A stretch of DNA of 64,000 bases from positions 1,649,001-1,713,000 of the forward strand of contig NZ_JARXYR010000002.1 of NCBI RefSeq assembly GCF_029893635.1, written 5' to 3'. Of the stretch, positions 1 through 9,971 are shown piece after piece. Both the position numbers and the translations under genes were made by a program. The first letter of the stretch is position 1. Each line of letters opens with the position of its first letter. The stretch is from Variovorax sp. TBS-050B (lineage in GTDB: Bacteria > Pseudomonadota > Gammaproteobacteria > Burkholderiales > Burkholderiaceae_C). The notes below the pieces were generated by a model, which did not search any database, was not told the origin of the DNA, and saw nothing but the letters and a program-made list of their open reading frames with translations.

Positions 1-2379
1 AACGCGCCGCCCGCGCCGCCGCCGGGCCCGGGCAAGAGCTACTTCCTCAAGGAGCTGCTGCAGCAGGTGATCTTCCGCGACGCGGGCGTGGCCGGCACCA
101 ACCTGCGCTGGTACCGGCGCAAGCGCGCGATCGACATCGGCGGCTATGCGCTCATCGGCGTGCTGATGGTGGTGCTGCTCGGCGCCTGCGTGAACAGCTG
201 GCGCAACAACAGCAACTACGTGGCCGAGGTCGACGGCAATGCCAAGGCCTTCAACAAGGCCGCGGCGCGCGGCGAGCTGCCGACGGTGGTCGATGCCAAC
301 AGCGACATCGCGAGCTCGCTGCCGGTGCTCGACCGGCTGCGCGACCTGCCGAAGTCCAGCCAGTTCGACATCGGCGATCCGCCGCTGGGCTACCGCTTCG
401 GGCTCTACCAGGGCGACAAGCTGCAGTCCGCGACCGACGGCGTCTACCAGCGCGCGCTCGAGACCGTGCTGCTGCCGCAGGCCGCGCACCGGGTCGAGCA
501 GGCGCTGCGCGATGCCTCGAAGACCGACGCCGAATACAGCTACGAGGCGCTCAAGGCCTACCTGATGCTGTACGACGCCGAGCGCTACGACGCCGACTTC
601 CTGCAGGCCTGGCTGCTCACCGACGTGGACCGCAAGATCGGCGCCGCGCTCACGCGCGAGCAGCGCGCCAACCTCGAGACGCATCTGAAGGCGCTGTTCG
701 CGGGCCGCGTGGTCGCCTCGCCCTTCGCCAAGGACGAGCGGCTGATCACCGAGACGCGCGAGCGCCTCGCGGGCGTGCCGCTCGCGCAGCGCTCGTACGC
801 GCGGCTCAAGCGCATCCTGCTGCAGACCAGCCCGCCCAATGCCTTCAGCATCGCCGAGGCGGCCGGCGCCGAGTCGGCGCTCGTGATCCGGCGCGCCAGC
901 GGCAAGCCGCTGACCGACGGCATTCCCACGCTCTTCACCTACCGCGGCTACTGGGACATCTTCGACAAGCGCATGGCCGAGACCACGCTCGCGCTCGAAC
1001 AGGAAGACCGCTGGGTGCTGCAGATCCGCGCGCCCGGCATGACCGACATCACCTCGCGCGAGCTGCTGCTGCGCGAGGTGCGCCGGCTCTACCTGACCGA
1101 CTACATCCGCGTCTGGGACGAGTACCTGGCCGACATCCGGCTGGCGGACAGCCGCTCGCTGCTGCAGAGCATCCAGATGACGCGCGTGCTCTCGACCTCG
1201 GAGTCGCCGATGTCGCGGCTGATCCGCGGCGCCGCGCGCGAGACCGACCTGCTGCGCAACCACGACGAGGCCACGCGCAGCCTGCTCGACCAGGCGCAGA
1301 ACCGCGTGGCCAGCACGCGCGAGCGCATCGAGCAGCTCATCGGCCAGCCCGACGGCAGCCAGCGCCGCAACACCATTCCCGACCGGCCCGAGACGCTGGT
1401 GGACAACCACTTCGCGCCGCTGCGCCGCATGGTCACCGCGCCGAAGAACGGCGGGCAGGCGCCGATCGACGCCACCGCCGCGCTCATCAACGAGCTCTAC
1501 ACCTTCCTCACCGCCACCGACACCGCGCTGCGCAGCGGCAACATCCCGCCCTCGAGCGATGCGGTCACCAAGGTGCAGGCCGAGGCCGGGCGGCTGCCGG
1601 TGCCGTTCCAGGGCATGCTCAACGACCTCTCGGCCACCGCCTCGTCGAAGGCCGCGGCCGTGACGCGGCAGAACATCGGCCAGAGCGCGGCCGCGACCAT
1701 CGGCCAGTTCTGCAGCCAGGCGATCGCGGGGCGCTATCCGTTCTCGCGCGGTTCCAAGCGCGACGTGGCGGCCGGCGACTTCGCGCAGCTGTTCGCGCCC
1801 GGCGGCATGATGGACGACTTCTTCCAGAAGAACCTCGCCTCGCAGGTCGACACCTCGGTCAACCCCTGGGCCTTCAAGCGCGGCATCGACGGCAGCGCGG
1901 CGGGGCGCTCGGCCTACCTCGATTCGTTCCAGAAGGCGCAGGCGATCCGCGACGTGTTCTTCATGGGCATGGCGGGCGGTCGCACGCCCTCGTTCACCAT
2001 CGACATCCGGCCCGAGGACATGGACGCCGCGCTGACGCAGTTCACGCTCGACGTCGACGGCCAGACGGTGCGCTACGCCCACGGCCCGCAGGCGCCCGCC
2101 ACCGTCAAGTGGCCCGGCCCGCGCAACAGCAACCAGGTGCGGCTGCAGGTGACCACCGCCAACGGCACGCCCGCGGGCGGCATCGTGACCGAGGGGCCCT
2201 GGGCGCTGCACCGGCTGTTCGACCGCGCGACCATCTCGTCCGGCAGCGCGCCCGAATCCTTCAACGCCACCTTCGACCTGCAGGGCAAGAAGGTGGTGCT
2301 CGCGGTGACCGCGAACAGCGTCTACAACCCGCTGCGCCTGTCGCAGATGAACGGCTTCTCGTGCCCGGGGAAATCATGA
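1..2379 (+). CDS. tssM: Type VI secretion system membrane protein TssM (IcmF-like), C-terminal part
   Basis: TssM is the large inner-membrane ATPase-like component of the type VI secretion membrane complex (TssJLM), linking the baseplate to the cell envelope. The frame is open from the first base, so the N-terminal part lies outside the window; about 792 residues are visible. It begins with a GKSYFLKELLQQVIFRD segment, followed by a basic stretch and a hydrophobic membrane helix (roughly visible residues 46-68). After that comes the long periplasmic IcmF-related region and the C-terminal domain expected of the family. The stop overlaps the tagF start (ATGA), so the two are translationally coupled. 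No defect is seen in this part. Confidence 0.93.
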   Translation, partial: NAPPAPPPGPGKSYFLKELLQQVIFRDAGVAGTNLRWYRRKRAIDIGGYALIGVLMVVLLGACVNSWRNNSNYVAEVDGNAKAFNKAAARGELPTVVDANSDIASSLPVLDRLRDLPKSSQFDIGDPPLGYRFGLYQGDKLQSATDGVYQRALETVLLPQAAHRVEQALRDASKTDAEYSYEALKAYLMLYDAERYDADFLQAWLLTDVDRKIGAALTREQRANLETHLKALFAGRVVASPFAKDERLITETRERLAGVPLAQRSYARLKRILLQTSPPNAFSIAEAAGAESALVIRRASGKPLTDGIPTLFTYRGYWDIFDKRMAETTLALEQEDRWVLQIRAPGMTDITSRELLLREVRRLYLTDYIRVWDEYLADIRLADSRSLLQSIQMTRVLSTSESPMSRLIRGAARETDLLRNHDEATRSLLDQAQNRVASTRERIEQLIGQPDGSQRRNTIPDRPETLVDNHFAPLRRMVTAPKNGGQAPIDATAALINELYTFLTATDTALRSGNIPPSSDAVTKVQAEAGRLPVPFQGMLNDLSATASSKAAAVTRQNIGQSAAATIGQFCSQAIAGRYPFSRGSKRDVAAGDFAQLFAPGGMMDDFFQKNLASQVDTSVNPWAFKRGIDGSAAGRSAYLDSFQKAQAIRDVFFMGMAGGRTPSFTIDIRPEDMDAALTQFTLDVDGQTVRYAHGPQAPATVKWPGPRNSNQVRLQVTTANGTPAGGIVTEGPWALHRLFDRATISSGSAPESFNATFDLQGKKVVLAVTANSVYNPLRLSQMNGFSCPGKS

Positions 2380-3081
2380 ACGGCGCCTGGGTCCCCGCCG
2401 ACGAGCAGATCGGCTGGTACGGCAAGCTGCCGGCCGCGGGCGACTTTCTCTACCGGCGCATGTCGCGCGAACTGCAGGCCTGGTGGGGACCGCTGGATGC
2501 AGAACGGCCTCGGCAGCTTCAAGCGCTGGCCCGATGCGATGACGCGGCACTACGTGGTCGCGCCGGTCTGGAACTTCGCGATCCCCGCCACCCAGGGCGT
2601 GGACGCGGTGCAGTTCGGCTGCATCGCGCCGAGCTGCGACCGTGTCGGACGCTACTACCCCGTCTGCGTCACGGTGCAGGTGGCTGCCGCGCGCTACCGC
2701 CCGGCGATGCTCGAGGGCTCGGCCACCTGGTACTGGCAATGCGGCAGCGCCCTGCTGCAGGCGATCCGCCACAGCGTGGCGCCCGACCAGTTCGACCACC
2801 AGGTGCTGGCCGCCGCGCACGGCGGCTTCCAGACCGCGAGCGGCGGTTCCGACGACATCCTGTCGATCCTCGGCTCGGCCGCGGGCGAGGGCGCGGCGGG
2901 CCCGCAGCAGCGCCTCGGCTGGCCCGAGCTGCCGCTGTGCTTCGACGCCTTCGGCAGCACCAGCTACTGGTGGACCAACCAGGCGGACGGCTCGCCCCTG
3001 CGCACCGCCGCCCACGGCGGGGGCCTCAACACGCCGTTGTTCTCGAAACTGTTTTCTCAGGGGCATGTGCCATGGGCATGA
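2376..3081 (+). CDS. tagF: Type VI secretion-associated protein TagF (single-base frameshift)
   Basis: TagF proteins (DUF2094) are cytoplasmic accessory factors that act as post-translational regulators of type VI secretion, often encoded beside tssM and the PpkA/PppA phosphorylation genes. The N-terminus shows the typical GWYGKLPAAGDFL motif and a later part reads GSFKRWPDAMTRHYVVAPVW, also typical. The two halves lie in different frames. Removing one G from the GGGG run at 2485-2488 restores a continuous 234-residue protein of normal family size, reading QAWWDRWMQNGLGSF across the join. Start ATG overlaps the tssM stop. I think the shift is a sequence error rather than a true pseudogene, because the rest is intact. 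Confidence 0.85.
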
Positions 3082-3121
3082 ACAACCATAAGCGGCAGCA
3101 CCTTGCTGCGGGGGGAGATGC

Positions 3122-5165
3122 ATGACGACGAATGCCAGCAGCAGCCACGGCGGCGCGGGCGGCGATCCGCAGGAGCGGCCGCATCCGCTCGGCGTGGGCC
3201 ACCGGCTCGACGAGTTCGAGCTGCGCGAGGTGATCGGCGAGGGCGGCTTCGGCATCGTCTACCGCGCCTACGACCACTCGCTGCAGCGCGAAGTGGCCAT
3301 CAAGGAATACATGCCCTCGATGCTCGCGCGCCGCGTGGGCGACGACAGCGTGCACGTGCGCTCCGACCGGCTCACCGCCACCTTCCAGGCCGGCCTGCGC
3401 AGCTTCATCAACGAGGCGCGCACGCTCGCGCAGTTCAGCCATCCCGCGCTCGTGCGCGTGCACCGCTTCTGGGAGGCCAACTCCACCGCCTACATGGCGA
3501 TCCAGCTCTACCGCGGCCGCACGCTGCGCCGCGTGGCCGAGGAGGAGCCCGCGAAGATCAACGAGGCCTGGCTGCTCGGCATGCTCGGCCCGCTGCTCGG
3601 CGCGCTCGAGACGCTGCACCGCAGCCAATGCTTCCACCGCGACATCGCGCCCGACAACATCTTCATCCAGCACGACGACCTGCCGGTGCTGCTCGACTTC
3701 GGCGCCGCGCGCAAGTCGATCGCGGACCTGGTCGACGAGGTGGCGGTGATGGTGAAGTCGGGCTACTCGCCGATCGAGCAGTACGCCGACGACAACACGC
3801 TGCTGCAGGGCGCCTGGACCGACCTCTATGCCCTGGGCGCCGTGCTGTACCGCGCGGTCACGGGCAACCCGCCGCCCTCGGCCGTGGTGCGCAGCGTACA
3901 GGACGCCTACGTGCCGTTGTCGTCGATGGGGCGCGGCGATCTCAGCCCCGCCTTCTGCGCCGCCGTCGACCACACGCTCGCGGTGCACAGCAAGGACCGC
4001 ACGCAGACCGTGGCCGCCTTCGCGGCCGAGCTGGGCCTGGTGAAGCTCGGCGAGACCTATGTGAGCGGGCTCGCGGCACCGACCGTCATCGTCGCGCCGG
4101 CCGTGAAACCGGCCGAGCCGCCCGCGCCGATCGTGCAGCCCGCGCCGGTGCCGGCGCCGCCGCCCGCCGAGGCACCGGTGGCCGCGAGCGCGGCGCTGGC
4201 CGGTGCGACCGCTGCGCGCGAGACGGCCCGCGCGAGCGAAGCCGCGGCCGTGCCCGCCGCGCCGCCCAGGCCGGAAGCCGTGGCCGCGCCACGCGCCGCA
4301 CCTGCCGCACCGGTGCGCGCGCCTGCCGCCGCGGCACCGGCCCACAAGCCGCGCCCCGCCGCGAAGAAATCCTCGCGTCCGCCCTGGGGCCTGGTCGGCG
4401 TGCTCGTGATCGCGCTGGTCGCGGTGGGCAGCTGGATCGGGCTGCACCTGAGTGCGAACCGGCAGGAGACCCGCACCGCGATGGTCCCCGTGCCGCCGCC
4501 CTCGGAGCCGATGACCGCGACCGCGCCCCCGCCGGCCGCCATGCCGCCCGCCGCGGACCCGGCACCCGGCGGCACTCCCGCCGCGCCACCGGCCGCCGCC
4601 GCCAGCACCCCGGCCGGCCCGCTGACGCCGCTCGACAACGTGCCGGTCGTCGCCCCGCCGAGCGCAACCACGACGCCGCCGACCGCGACCCCGCCCGCCG
4701 AGCCTGCCCAGGCCACCAGCGAGGTCGAGGACTGGAACCTCGCCCAGGCCGAGAACACCCGCGAAGGCTACGAGGCCTACCTGCGCCGCTACCGGCGCGG
4801 CCCCCATGCGCGCGACGCGCGCAACGCCCTGGCCGAACTCGACCGCCTGGCCCAGCCGCAGCAGCCCCCGCCGCCGCAGGTGCCCGGCGCCCCGACCAAC
4901 ACTGTGCCCACCGTGATCGCCGGCGGTGCCGCGCCGCCGACCGCCCCGCCCGCCATGGGCCGCGTGGTGTTCAACATCCGCCCCTGGGGGCCAGGTCATC
5001 GTCGACGGCGTGGACCGCGGCGTGAGCCCGCCGCTCAAGTCGCTGTCGCTGCGCCCCGGCATCTACAACGTCGAGGTGCGCAACGGCGACCTCGACGTGT
5101 ACCGCCAGCGGGTGACGGTGCAGGACGGCAAGTCCGCGCCGGTGGTGAGCCACGAATTCAAGTAG
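3122..5165 (+). CDS. Membrane-anchored Ser/Thr protein kinase of the type VI secretion locus (frameshift near C-terminus)
   Basis: Hanks-type kinase, likely a PpkA-like regulator of type VI assembly. Residues about 30-300 form the kinase domain. They include a glycine loop [13 protein letters not shown], the VAIK lysine (K61), HRDIAPDN with catalytic D174, and DFGAAR (192-197). A long Ala/Pro-rich linker follows, then one transmembrane helix at about 420-440. Another low-complexity linker leads to a C-terminal PEGA-like beta domain (about 611-680). The last 60 residues are reached only by removing one G from the GGGGG run at 4986-4990, giving 680 residues. The start at 3122 has GGGGGAGATGC just upstream. 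Coming directly after tssM and tagF, it probably phosphorylates a T6SS component such as an Fha protein; the substrate is inferred, not seen. Confidence 0.82.
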
Positions 5166-5186
5166 CGCCGCAGCGGCGCCCGCCGC

Positions 5187-6732
5187 TCAGCTGTTGCGCA
5201 GCGCCCGCCGGTACTGCACCGCCTCCGCCACGTGCACCACCTGCACCGACTCGGCCCCCGCAAGGTCGGCCACGGTGCGGGCCACCTTGAGCGCGCGATG
5301 CGTGCTGCGCGCCGACCAGCCGAGCCTTGCGGCGGCGTTGTAGACGAACTTGCGTGCCGCGTCGTCGAGGGCGGCGTGCCTGTCGATGGCGCCGGCCTGC
5401 AGCGCCTGGTTGGGACTGCCCTGGCGCCGCAACGCGAACTCGCGCGCGGCCACCACGCGGGTGCGGATGCCGGCCGTCGATTCGCCGGGGGGGCGCGTCG
5501 ATGAGCTGCTGCGCCGAGACCGCGGGCACTTCGATGTGCAGGTCGATGCGGTCCAGCAGCGGGCCGCTGAGCTTGGCCTGGTAGCGCGCGACCTGGTCCG
5601 GCGTGCAGCGGCAGGCCTTGAGCGTCGAGCCCAGGTAGCCGCAAGGGCAGGGGTTCATGGCCGCGATCAGCTGGAAGCGCGCGGGAAACTCGGCGCGCCG
5701 GGCGGCGCGCGCGATGGTGATGGTGCCGGTTTCGAGCGGCTCGCGCAGCGCCTCGAGCGCAGAGCGCGCGAACTCCGGAAACTCGTCGAGGAAGAGCACG
5801 CCGTGGTGCGCCTGCGAGATCTCGCCCGGGCGCAGGGGCGAGCCGCCGCCCACCAGCGCCACGGCGCTCGAGGTGTGGTGCGGCGCCGAGGTCGGCCGGT
5901 TCATCCAGCGCGCGGGCGAGAAGCTGCCGGCCAGGCTCGCGACCGCGGCGCTCTCGAGCGCCTCCTCGACGCTCATCGGCGGCAGCAGTCCCGCGAAGCG
6001 CTGCGCCAGCATCGACTTGCCCGAGCCCGGCTCGCCGACCATCAGCAGGCTGTGACCGCCCGCGGCAGCGATCTCGAGCGCCCGCCGCGCGGCCGCATGG
6101 CCCTTCACGTCCGCGAAGTCGGCGTAGTGGGGCGCAGGGGCCGCCGCGGCGGCCTGCACGCGCGCCCAGCCGTCTTCCGCCGGGCCCTGCGCGGATTCGG
6201 GCGGCACCGCGCCGTCGGCCAGGAACTGCCGCACCACGTCGAGCAGATGCCGCGCGCCGTAGACCTCGCCGCCCGGCACCAGCGCGGCCTCCTGCGCGCT
6301 CGCGGCCGGCAGCACGAGCCGCGTCGCCACGCCGCGCGTGTGCAGCGCCAGCGCCATCGCGAGCGCGCCGCGCACCGGACGCAGCTCGCCCGAGAGCGAG
6401 AGTTCGCCGGCGAATTCGTGGCCGGCGAGCTTCGCCGCCTGGATCTGGCCGCTGGCCGCGAGGATGCCCAATGCGATCGGCAGATCGAAGCGGCCCGAAT
6501 CCTTGGGCAGGTCGGCCGGCGCCAGATTGACCGTGATGCGCTTGTTGTTGGGAAATTCAAGGCCGGCGTTCTGGATCGCCGAGCGCACGCGTTCGCGTGC
6601 TTCCTTGACCTCGGTTTCCGCCAGCCCGACCAGCGTGAAACTGGGCAGGCCGTTGGCCAGATGCACCTCGACCGTGACAGTGGCCGCTTCCAAGCCGAGC
6701 AAAGCGCGACTTTGCACCAAAGACAGGCTCAT
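5187..6732 (-). CDS. comM: YifB/ComM family Mg-chelatase-like AAA+ ATPase (frameshift near C-terminus)
   Basis: ComM is a hexameric helicase that promotes branch migration during natural transformation. The start [16 protein letters not shown] is the usual family N-terminus and has a purine-rich ribosome site (GGGAGAGGA) directly before the ATG, so it is preferred over an upstream start. A Lon-protease-like N-terminal domain is followed by the AAA+ domain with Walker [16 protein letters not shown], Walker B-like [11 protein letters not shown] and the [10 protein letters not shown] zinc-type motif. The C-terminal domain continues in another frame ([11 protein letters not shown]..., ending RRALRNS). 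Deleting one base of the seven-G run at 5487-5493 joins both parts into 514 residues, normal for ComM. Convergent with the kinase gene, 21 bp apart. Confidence 0.9.
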
Positions 6733-6877
6733 TCCTCTCCCTCTCCCCAATGTGGTGCGCCCCTTCTGCGCGGGCTCGTGCACCATGGCGGCCCATGGGG
6801 CGCCACATTTTTGAACAGCTGTTACCTCGATCGGATCGTGCGGCGGTCGCCGGGCACCGCGCGGCAAACGAGCACTT

Positions 6878-6893
6878 TGGCACGCTCCCTGCT
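6878..6893 (+). promoter_or_regulatory. Sigma-54 (RpoN) type -24/-12 promoter for the porin-glnK-amtB operon
   Basis: The sequence TGGCACG-CTCC-CTGCT matches the sigma-54 consensus TGGCACG-N4-TTGCW at 11 of 12 defined positions, including the invariant GG and GC pairs. Predicted transcription starts about 12 bases downstream of the GC, leaving a leader of roughly 35 bases before the ATG at 6939. It sits in the comM/porin divergent region. The operon encodes PII and AmtB, classic NtrC/RpoN targets. Upstream, at about 6750-6812, inverted repeats containing GGTGCG/GTGCACC could be activator sites, but they do not fit the NtrC consensus cleanly. Confidence 0.7.
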
Positions 6894-6938
6894 ACGAGAC
6901 CCTCGTCCCCCCACATCCCACAAACCCGAGGAGTCTCG

Positions 6939-7763
6939 ATGATGCACCGTAAATTCGCTCCGGCCATGGCCGTCGCCGCCCTTGCAGCCCTGCCGATGCT
7001 TGCGAGCGCGCAGCTCACCGGGAACGTCGCGCTGACCAGCAACTACAAGTTCCGCGGCCAGGACCAGGACATGATCGGGAAGAACGACTACGCCAAGACC
7101 AAGGGCTTCAAGCCCGCGATCCAGGGCGGCTTCGACTATGCCTTCGGCGAGAGCGGCTTCTACCTCGGCAACTGGAACTCCAGCGTCAACTGGCTGCAGG
7201 GCAACAGCATCGAGAGCGACCTGTACGGCGGCTACAAGTTCAAGGCCGGCCCCTTCGACCTCGACGTGGGCCTGCTGACCTACATCTACCCGGGCAACTC
7301 CATCGGCAACACCACCGAGCTGTACGGCGCCGGCACCTGGGCCGACGAGGCCATCGGCTCGTTCACGCTCAAGTACTCGCACACCGTGTCGAAGGACTAC
7401 TTCGGCTATGCCGGCTACAAGTCGGGCTCGGGCCTGAAGGGCCGCAACACCGGCTACCTGAATCTCGCCTACAGCAAGGAGATCGCGCCCAAGCTCACGC
7501 TGAAGGCCGCCGTGGGCTACACGCACATGTCGAGCGACATCCGCAGCCTCGGCTACAAGAGCTACGTCGACTACAACGTCGGCGTCTCGTACGACTTCGG
7601 CAACGGCCTGGCGCTCGCGGGCTCGGTGCAGGGCGCGAACAAGAAGAGCTCCTACCTCGCGCTCAGCAACCCGGGCTACGACTTCGGCTTCGGCACCTTC
7701 GGCGAGCAGTACTACTCGCCGAACAAGGCCCGCTTCATCGTGACGCTCAGCAAGACGCTGTAA
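6939..7763 (+). CDS. TorF-family (Gcw_chp) outer-membrane porin-like protein
   Basis: Predicted secreted beta-barrel of 274 residues. A signal peptide (MMHRKFAPAMAVAALAALP, cleavage after ASA) is followed by LTGNVALTSNYKFRGQDQ. This matches the conserved opening of the TIGR02001 family (SNYXFRGXSQ). Repeated alternating aromatic strands and a C-terminal RFIVTLSKTL ending in a hydrophobic residue fit an outer-membrane barrel. The start has GAGGAG seven bases upstream; a second ATG follows immediately. It is first in an operon with glnK and amtB behind a sigma-54-type promoter, so it may help ammonium or another nitrogen source cross the outer membrane under nitrogen limitation. That role is inferred from context; the family has no firmly known substrate. 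Confidence 0.83.
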   Translation: MMHRKFAPAMAVAALAALPMLASAQLTGNVALTSNYKFRGQDQDMIGKNDYAKTKGFKPAIQGGFDYAFGESGFYLGNWNSSVNWLQGNSIESDLYGGYKFKAGPFDLDVGLLTYIYPGNSIGNTTELYGAGTWADEAIGSFTLKYSHTVSKDYFGYAGYKSGSGLKGRNTGYLNLAYSKEIAPKLTLKAAVGYTHMSSDIRSLGYKSYVDYNVGVSYDFGNGLALAGSVQGANKKSSYLALSNPGYDFGFGTFGEQYYSPNKARFIVTLSKTL

Positions 7764-8165
<402 letters not shown>

Positions 8166-8187
8166 TCCAGCCCGGAACAAAACAACC

Positions 8188-9711
8188 ATGAAAAAACTGC
8201 TTGTTTCTCTCGCGCTCGGTCTGAGCCTGCTCGCCGCAGGCACGGCCAGCTTCGCCCAGGCGCCCGCTGCCGCAACGGCCGAGGCGCCTGCGGCATCGGC
8301 GCCCGCCGCTGCAGCGGCACCCGCCGCGGCCCCGGCCGCCGCACCCGCTGCCGCGGAAGCCGCGCCCGCCGCGGCACCGGCGCCTTCGTTCAACAAGGGC
8401 GACACCAGCTGGATGATGCTGTCCACGCTGCTCGTCATCATGATGACCATTCCCGGCCTGGCGCTGTTCTACGGCGGCCTGGTGCGCAGCAAGAACATGC
8501 TGTCGGTGCTGATGCAGGTGATGGTCACCTTCTCGCTGATCGTGGTGCTGTGGCTGATCTACGGCTACAGCCTCGCGTTCACCGAGGGCAATGCCTTCAT
8601 CGGCGGCTTCGACCGGCTCTTCATGAAGGGCGTGTTCGACCCGGCTACCGGCGCGTTCGCGCCCGGCGCCACCTTCAGCAAGGGCGTCTACATCCCCGAG
8701 CTGCTGTTCGCCGCCTTCCAGGCCACCTTCGCCGGCATCACCTGCTGCCTGATCGTGGGTGCCTTCGCGGAGCGCGCCAAGTTCTCGGCCGTGCTGCTGT
8801 TCATGGTGATCTGGTTCACCTTCAGCTATGCGCCGCTCGCCCACATGGTCTGGTTCTGGCTCGGCCCGGACGCCTACACCGCCGCCAGCGTGGTGGATGC
8901 CAACAACGCCAAGGCCGGCCTGATCTGGCAATGGGGCGCGCTCGACTTCGCGGGCGGCACCGTGGTGCACATCAACGCCGCCGTCGCGGGCCTGGTCGGT
9001 GCCTTCGTGATCGGCAAGCGCGTGGGCTACGGCAAGGAAGCCTTCACGCCGCACTCGCTCACGCTCACGATGGTCGGCGCCTCGCTGCTGTGGGTGGGCT
9101 GGTTCGGCTTCAACGCCGGTTCGGCCCTCGAGGCCGGCACCAGCGCCGTGCTCGCCTTCATGAACACCTTCACGGCCACGGCCGCCGCGGTGCTCGCATG
9201 GTGCATCGGTGAAGCGCTGATGCGCGGCAAGGCCTCGATGCTCGGCGCCGCCTCCGGTGCCGTCGCCGGCCTCGTGGCCATCACCCCGGCCGCCGGCAAC
9301 GTCGGCCTGATGGGCGCGATCATCATCGGCTTCATCGCCGGCTTCGCCTGCCTCTGGGGCGTCAACGGCCTCAAGCGCATGCTCGGCGCGGACGACTCGC
9401 TCGACGTGTTCGGCGTGCACGGCGTCGGCGGCATCGTGGGCGCGCTGCTCACCGGCGTGTTCAACACGCAGGCGCTCGGCGGCCCCGGCCTCGTGGGCGA
9501 CTGGGTCACGGCCAGCGTGGTGTCCAACGGCATCGGCGCCCAGGTCTGGGTGCAGCTCAAGGGCGTGCTGCTGACCATCGTGTGGTCGGGCGTGGTCTCG
9601 TTCATCGCCTACAAGATCGCCGACCTGACGATCGGTCTGCGCGTGTCGGAAGAGGAAGAGCGCGAAGGCCTCGACATCTCGTCGCACGGCGAGACGGCAT
9701 ATAACAGGTAA
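8188..9711 (+). CDS. amtB: Ammonium transporter AmtB with Ala/Pro-rich N-terminal extension
   Basis: Inner-membrane ammonium channel of the Amt/Mep/Rh family, 507 residues. A cleavable signal peptide (KKLLVSLALGLSLLAAGTASFAQ) leads into about 45 residues of almost pure Ala/Pro/Glu. The channel then starts at GDTSWMMLSTLLVIMMTIPGLALFYGGLVR. The family signature DFAGGTVVHINAAVAGLVGA and the pore histidine motif FGVHGVGGIVGALLTGVF are present, with eleven or so membrane helices. The 22-bp gap after glnK indicates cotranscription and GlnK-controlled gating. The N-terminal extension is longer than in E. coli AmtB and would face the periplasm. Confidence 0.95.
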   Translation: MKKLLVSLALGLSLLAAGTASFAQAPAAATAEAPAASAPAAAAAPAAAPAAAPAAAEAAPAAAPAPSFNKGDTSWMMLSTLLVIMMTIPGLALFYGGLVRSKNMLSVLMQVMVTFSLIVVLWLIYGYSLAFTEGNAFIGGFDRLFMKGVFDPATGAFAPGATFSKGVYIPELLFAAFQATFAGITCCLIVGAFAERAKFSAVLLFMVIWFTFSYAPLAHMVWFWLGPDAYTAASVVDANNAKAGLIWQWGALDFAGGTVVHINAAVAGLVGAFVIGKRVGYGKEAFTPHSLTLTMVGASLLWVGWFGFNAGSALEAGTSAVLAFMNTFTATAAAVLAWCIGEALMRGKASMLGAASGAVAGLVAITPAAGNVGLMGAIIIGFIAGFACLWGVNGLKRMLGADDSLDVFGVHGVGGIVGALLTGVFNTQALGGPGLVGDWVTASVVSNGIGAQVWVQLKGVLLTIVWSGVVSFIAYKIADLTIGLRVSEEEEREGLDISSHGETAYNR

Positions 9712-9728
9712 CCCCCGAGGAACAGACC

Positions 9729-9838
9729 ACCCCCAGGCTTCGCGCACTTCGTGTCGCTTCGCCAACCCCCTTCGAGGGGGCAACACCAGCGGCCCGGCGA
9801 AGCCGGTTCCGCGGTGTTTCGCGCGAAAGGCAGGGGGT
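9729..9838 (+). repeat. Dispersed intergenic repeat A, copy 1
   Basis: About 110 bp that recurs at 17733-17845 in the same orientation with roughly 90 percent identity by eye. It has the shared core CACTTCGTGTCGCTTCGCC, a hairpin CCCCC-TTCGA-GGGGG, and GGCCCGGCGAAGCCGGTTCC (itself a GGC..GCC stem). No coding potential is convincing. It lies between the amtB stop and its terminator. Confidence 0.75.
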
Positions 9839-9902
9839 GCGCGGGCCGGGGATAAGAACGACAAACAGCCACTCATTTCAGCAAGGTCTCCTTTGGATGT
9901 TC

Positions 9903-9938
9903 GCCCGCGAGCGCTTCGGCGCGAGCGGGCATTTTTTT
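9903..9938 (+). terminator. Strong rho-independent terminator after amtB
   Basis: GCCCGC-GA-GCGC and GGCGC-GA-GCGGGC fold into a long GC stem with a tight TTC loop, followed by A and a seven-T run (9932-9938). It probably ends the porin-glnK-amtB message about 190 bases after the amtB stop. It leaves only about 33 bp before the next ATG, so the SMP-30 gene must have a very short leader. Confidence 0.85.
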
Positions 9939-9971
9939 GTCTGCATAGGCCGGGTGCACAATCGCCGGACC

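Noticed and set aside
3026..5062. 678-codon open frame opposite the kinase gene
   Set aside because: Gly/Arg/His-rich nonsense protein mirroring the Ala/Pro-rich linker of the kinase; no start signals and no domain.
5487..5493. Programmed ribosomal frameshifting at the G/C runs
   Set aside because: Eleven unrelated genes are affected, runs differ, and no slippery-site plus pseudoknot pattern recurs. Sequence error explains all of them.
9837..9971. N-terminal extension of the SMP-30 protein
   Set aside because: It would translate through the terminator hairpin and T-run. The family starts at the ATG at 9972.
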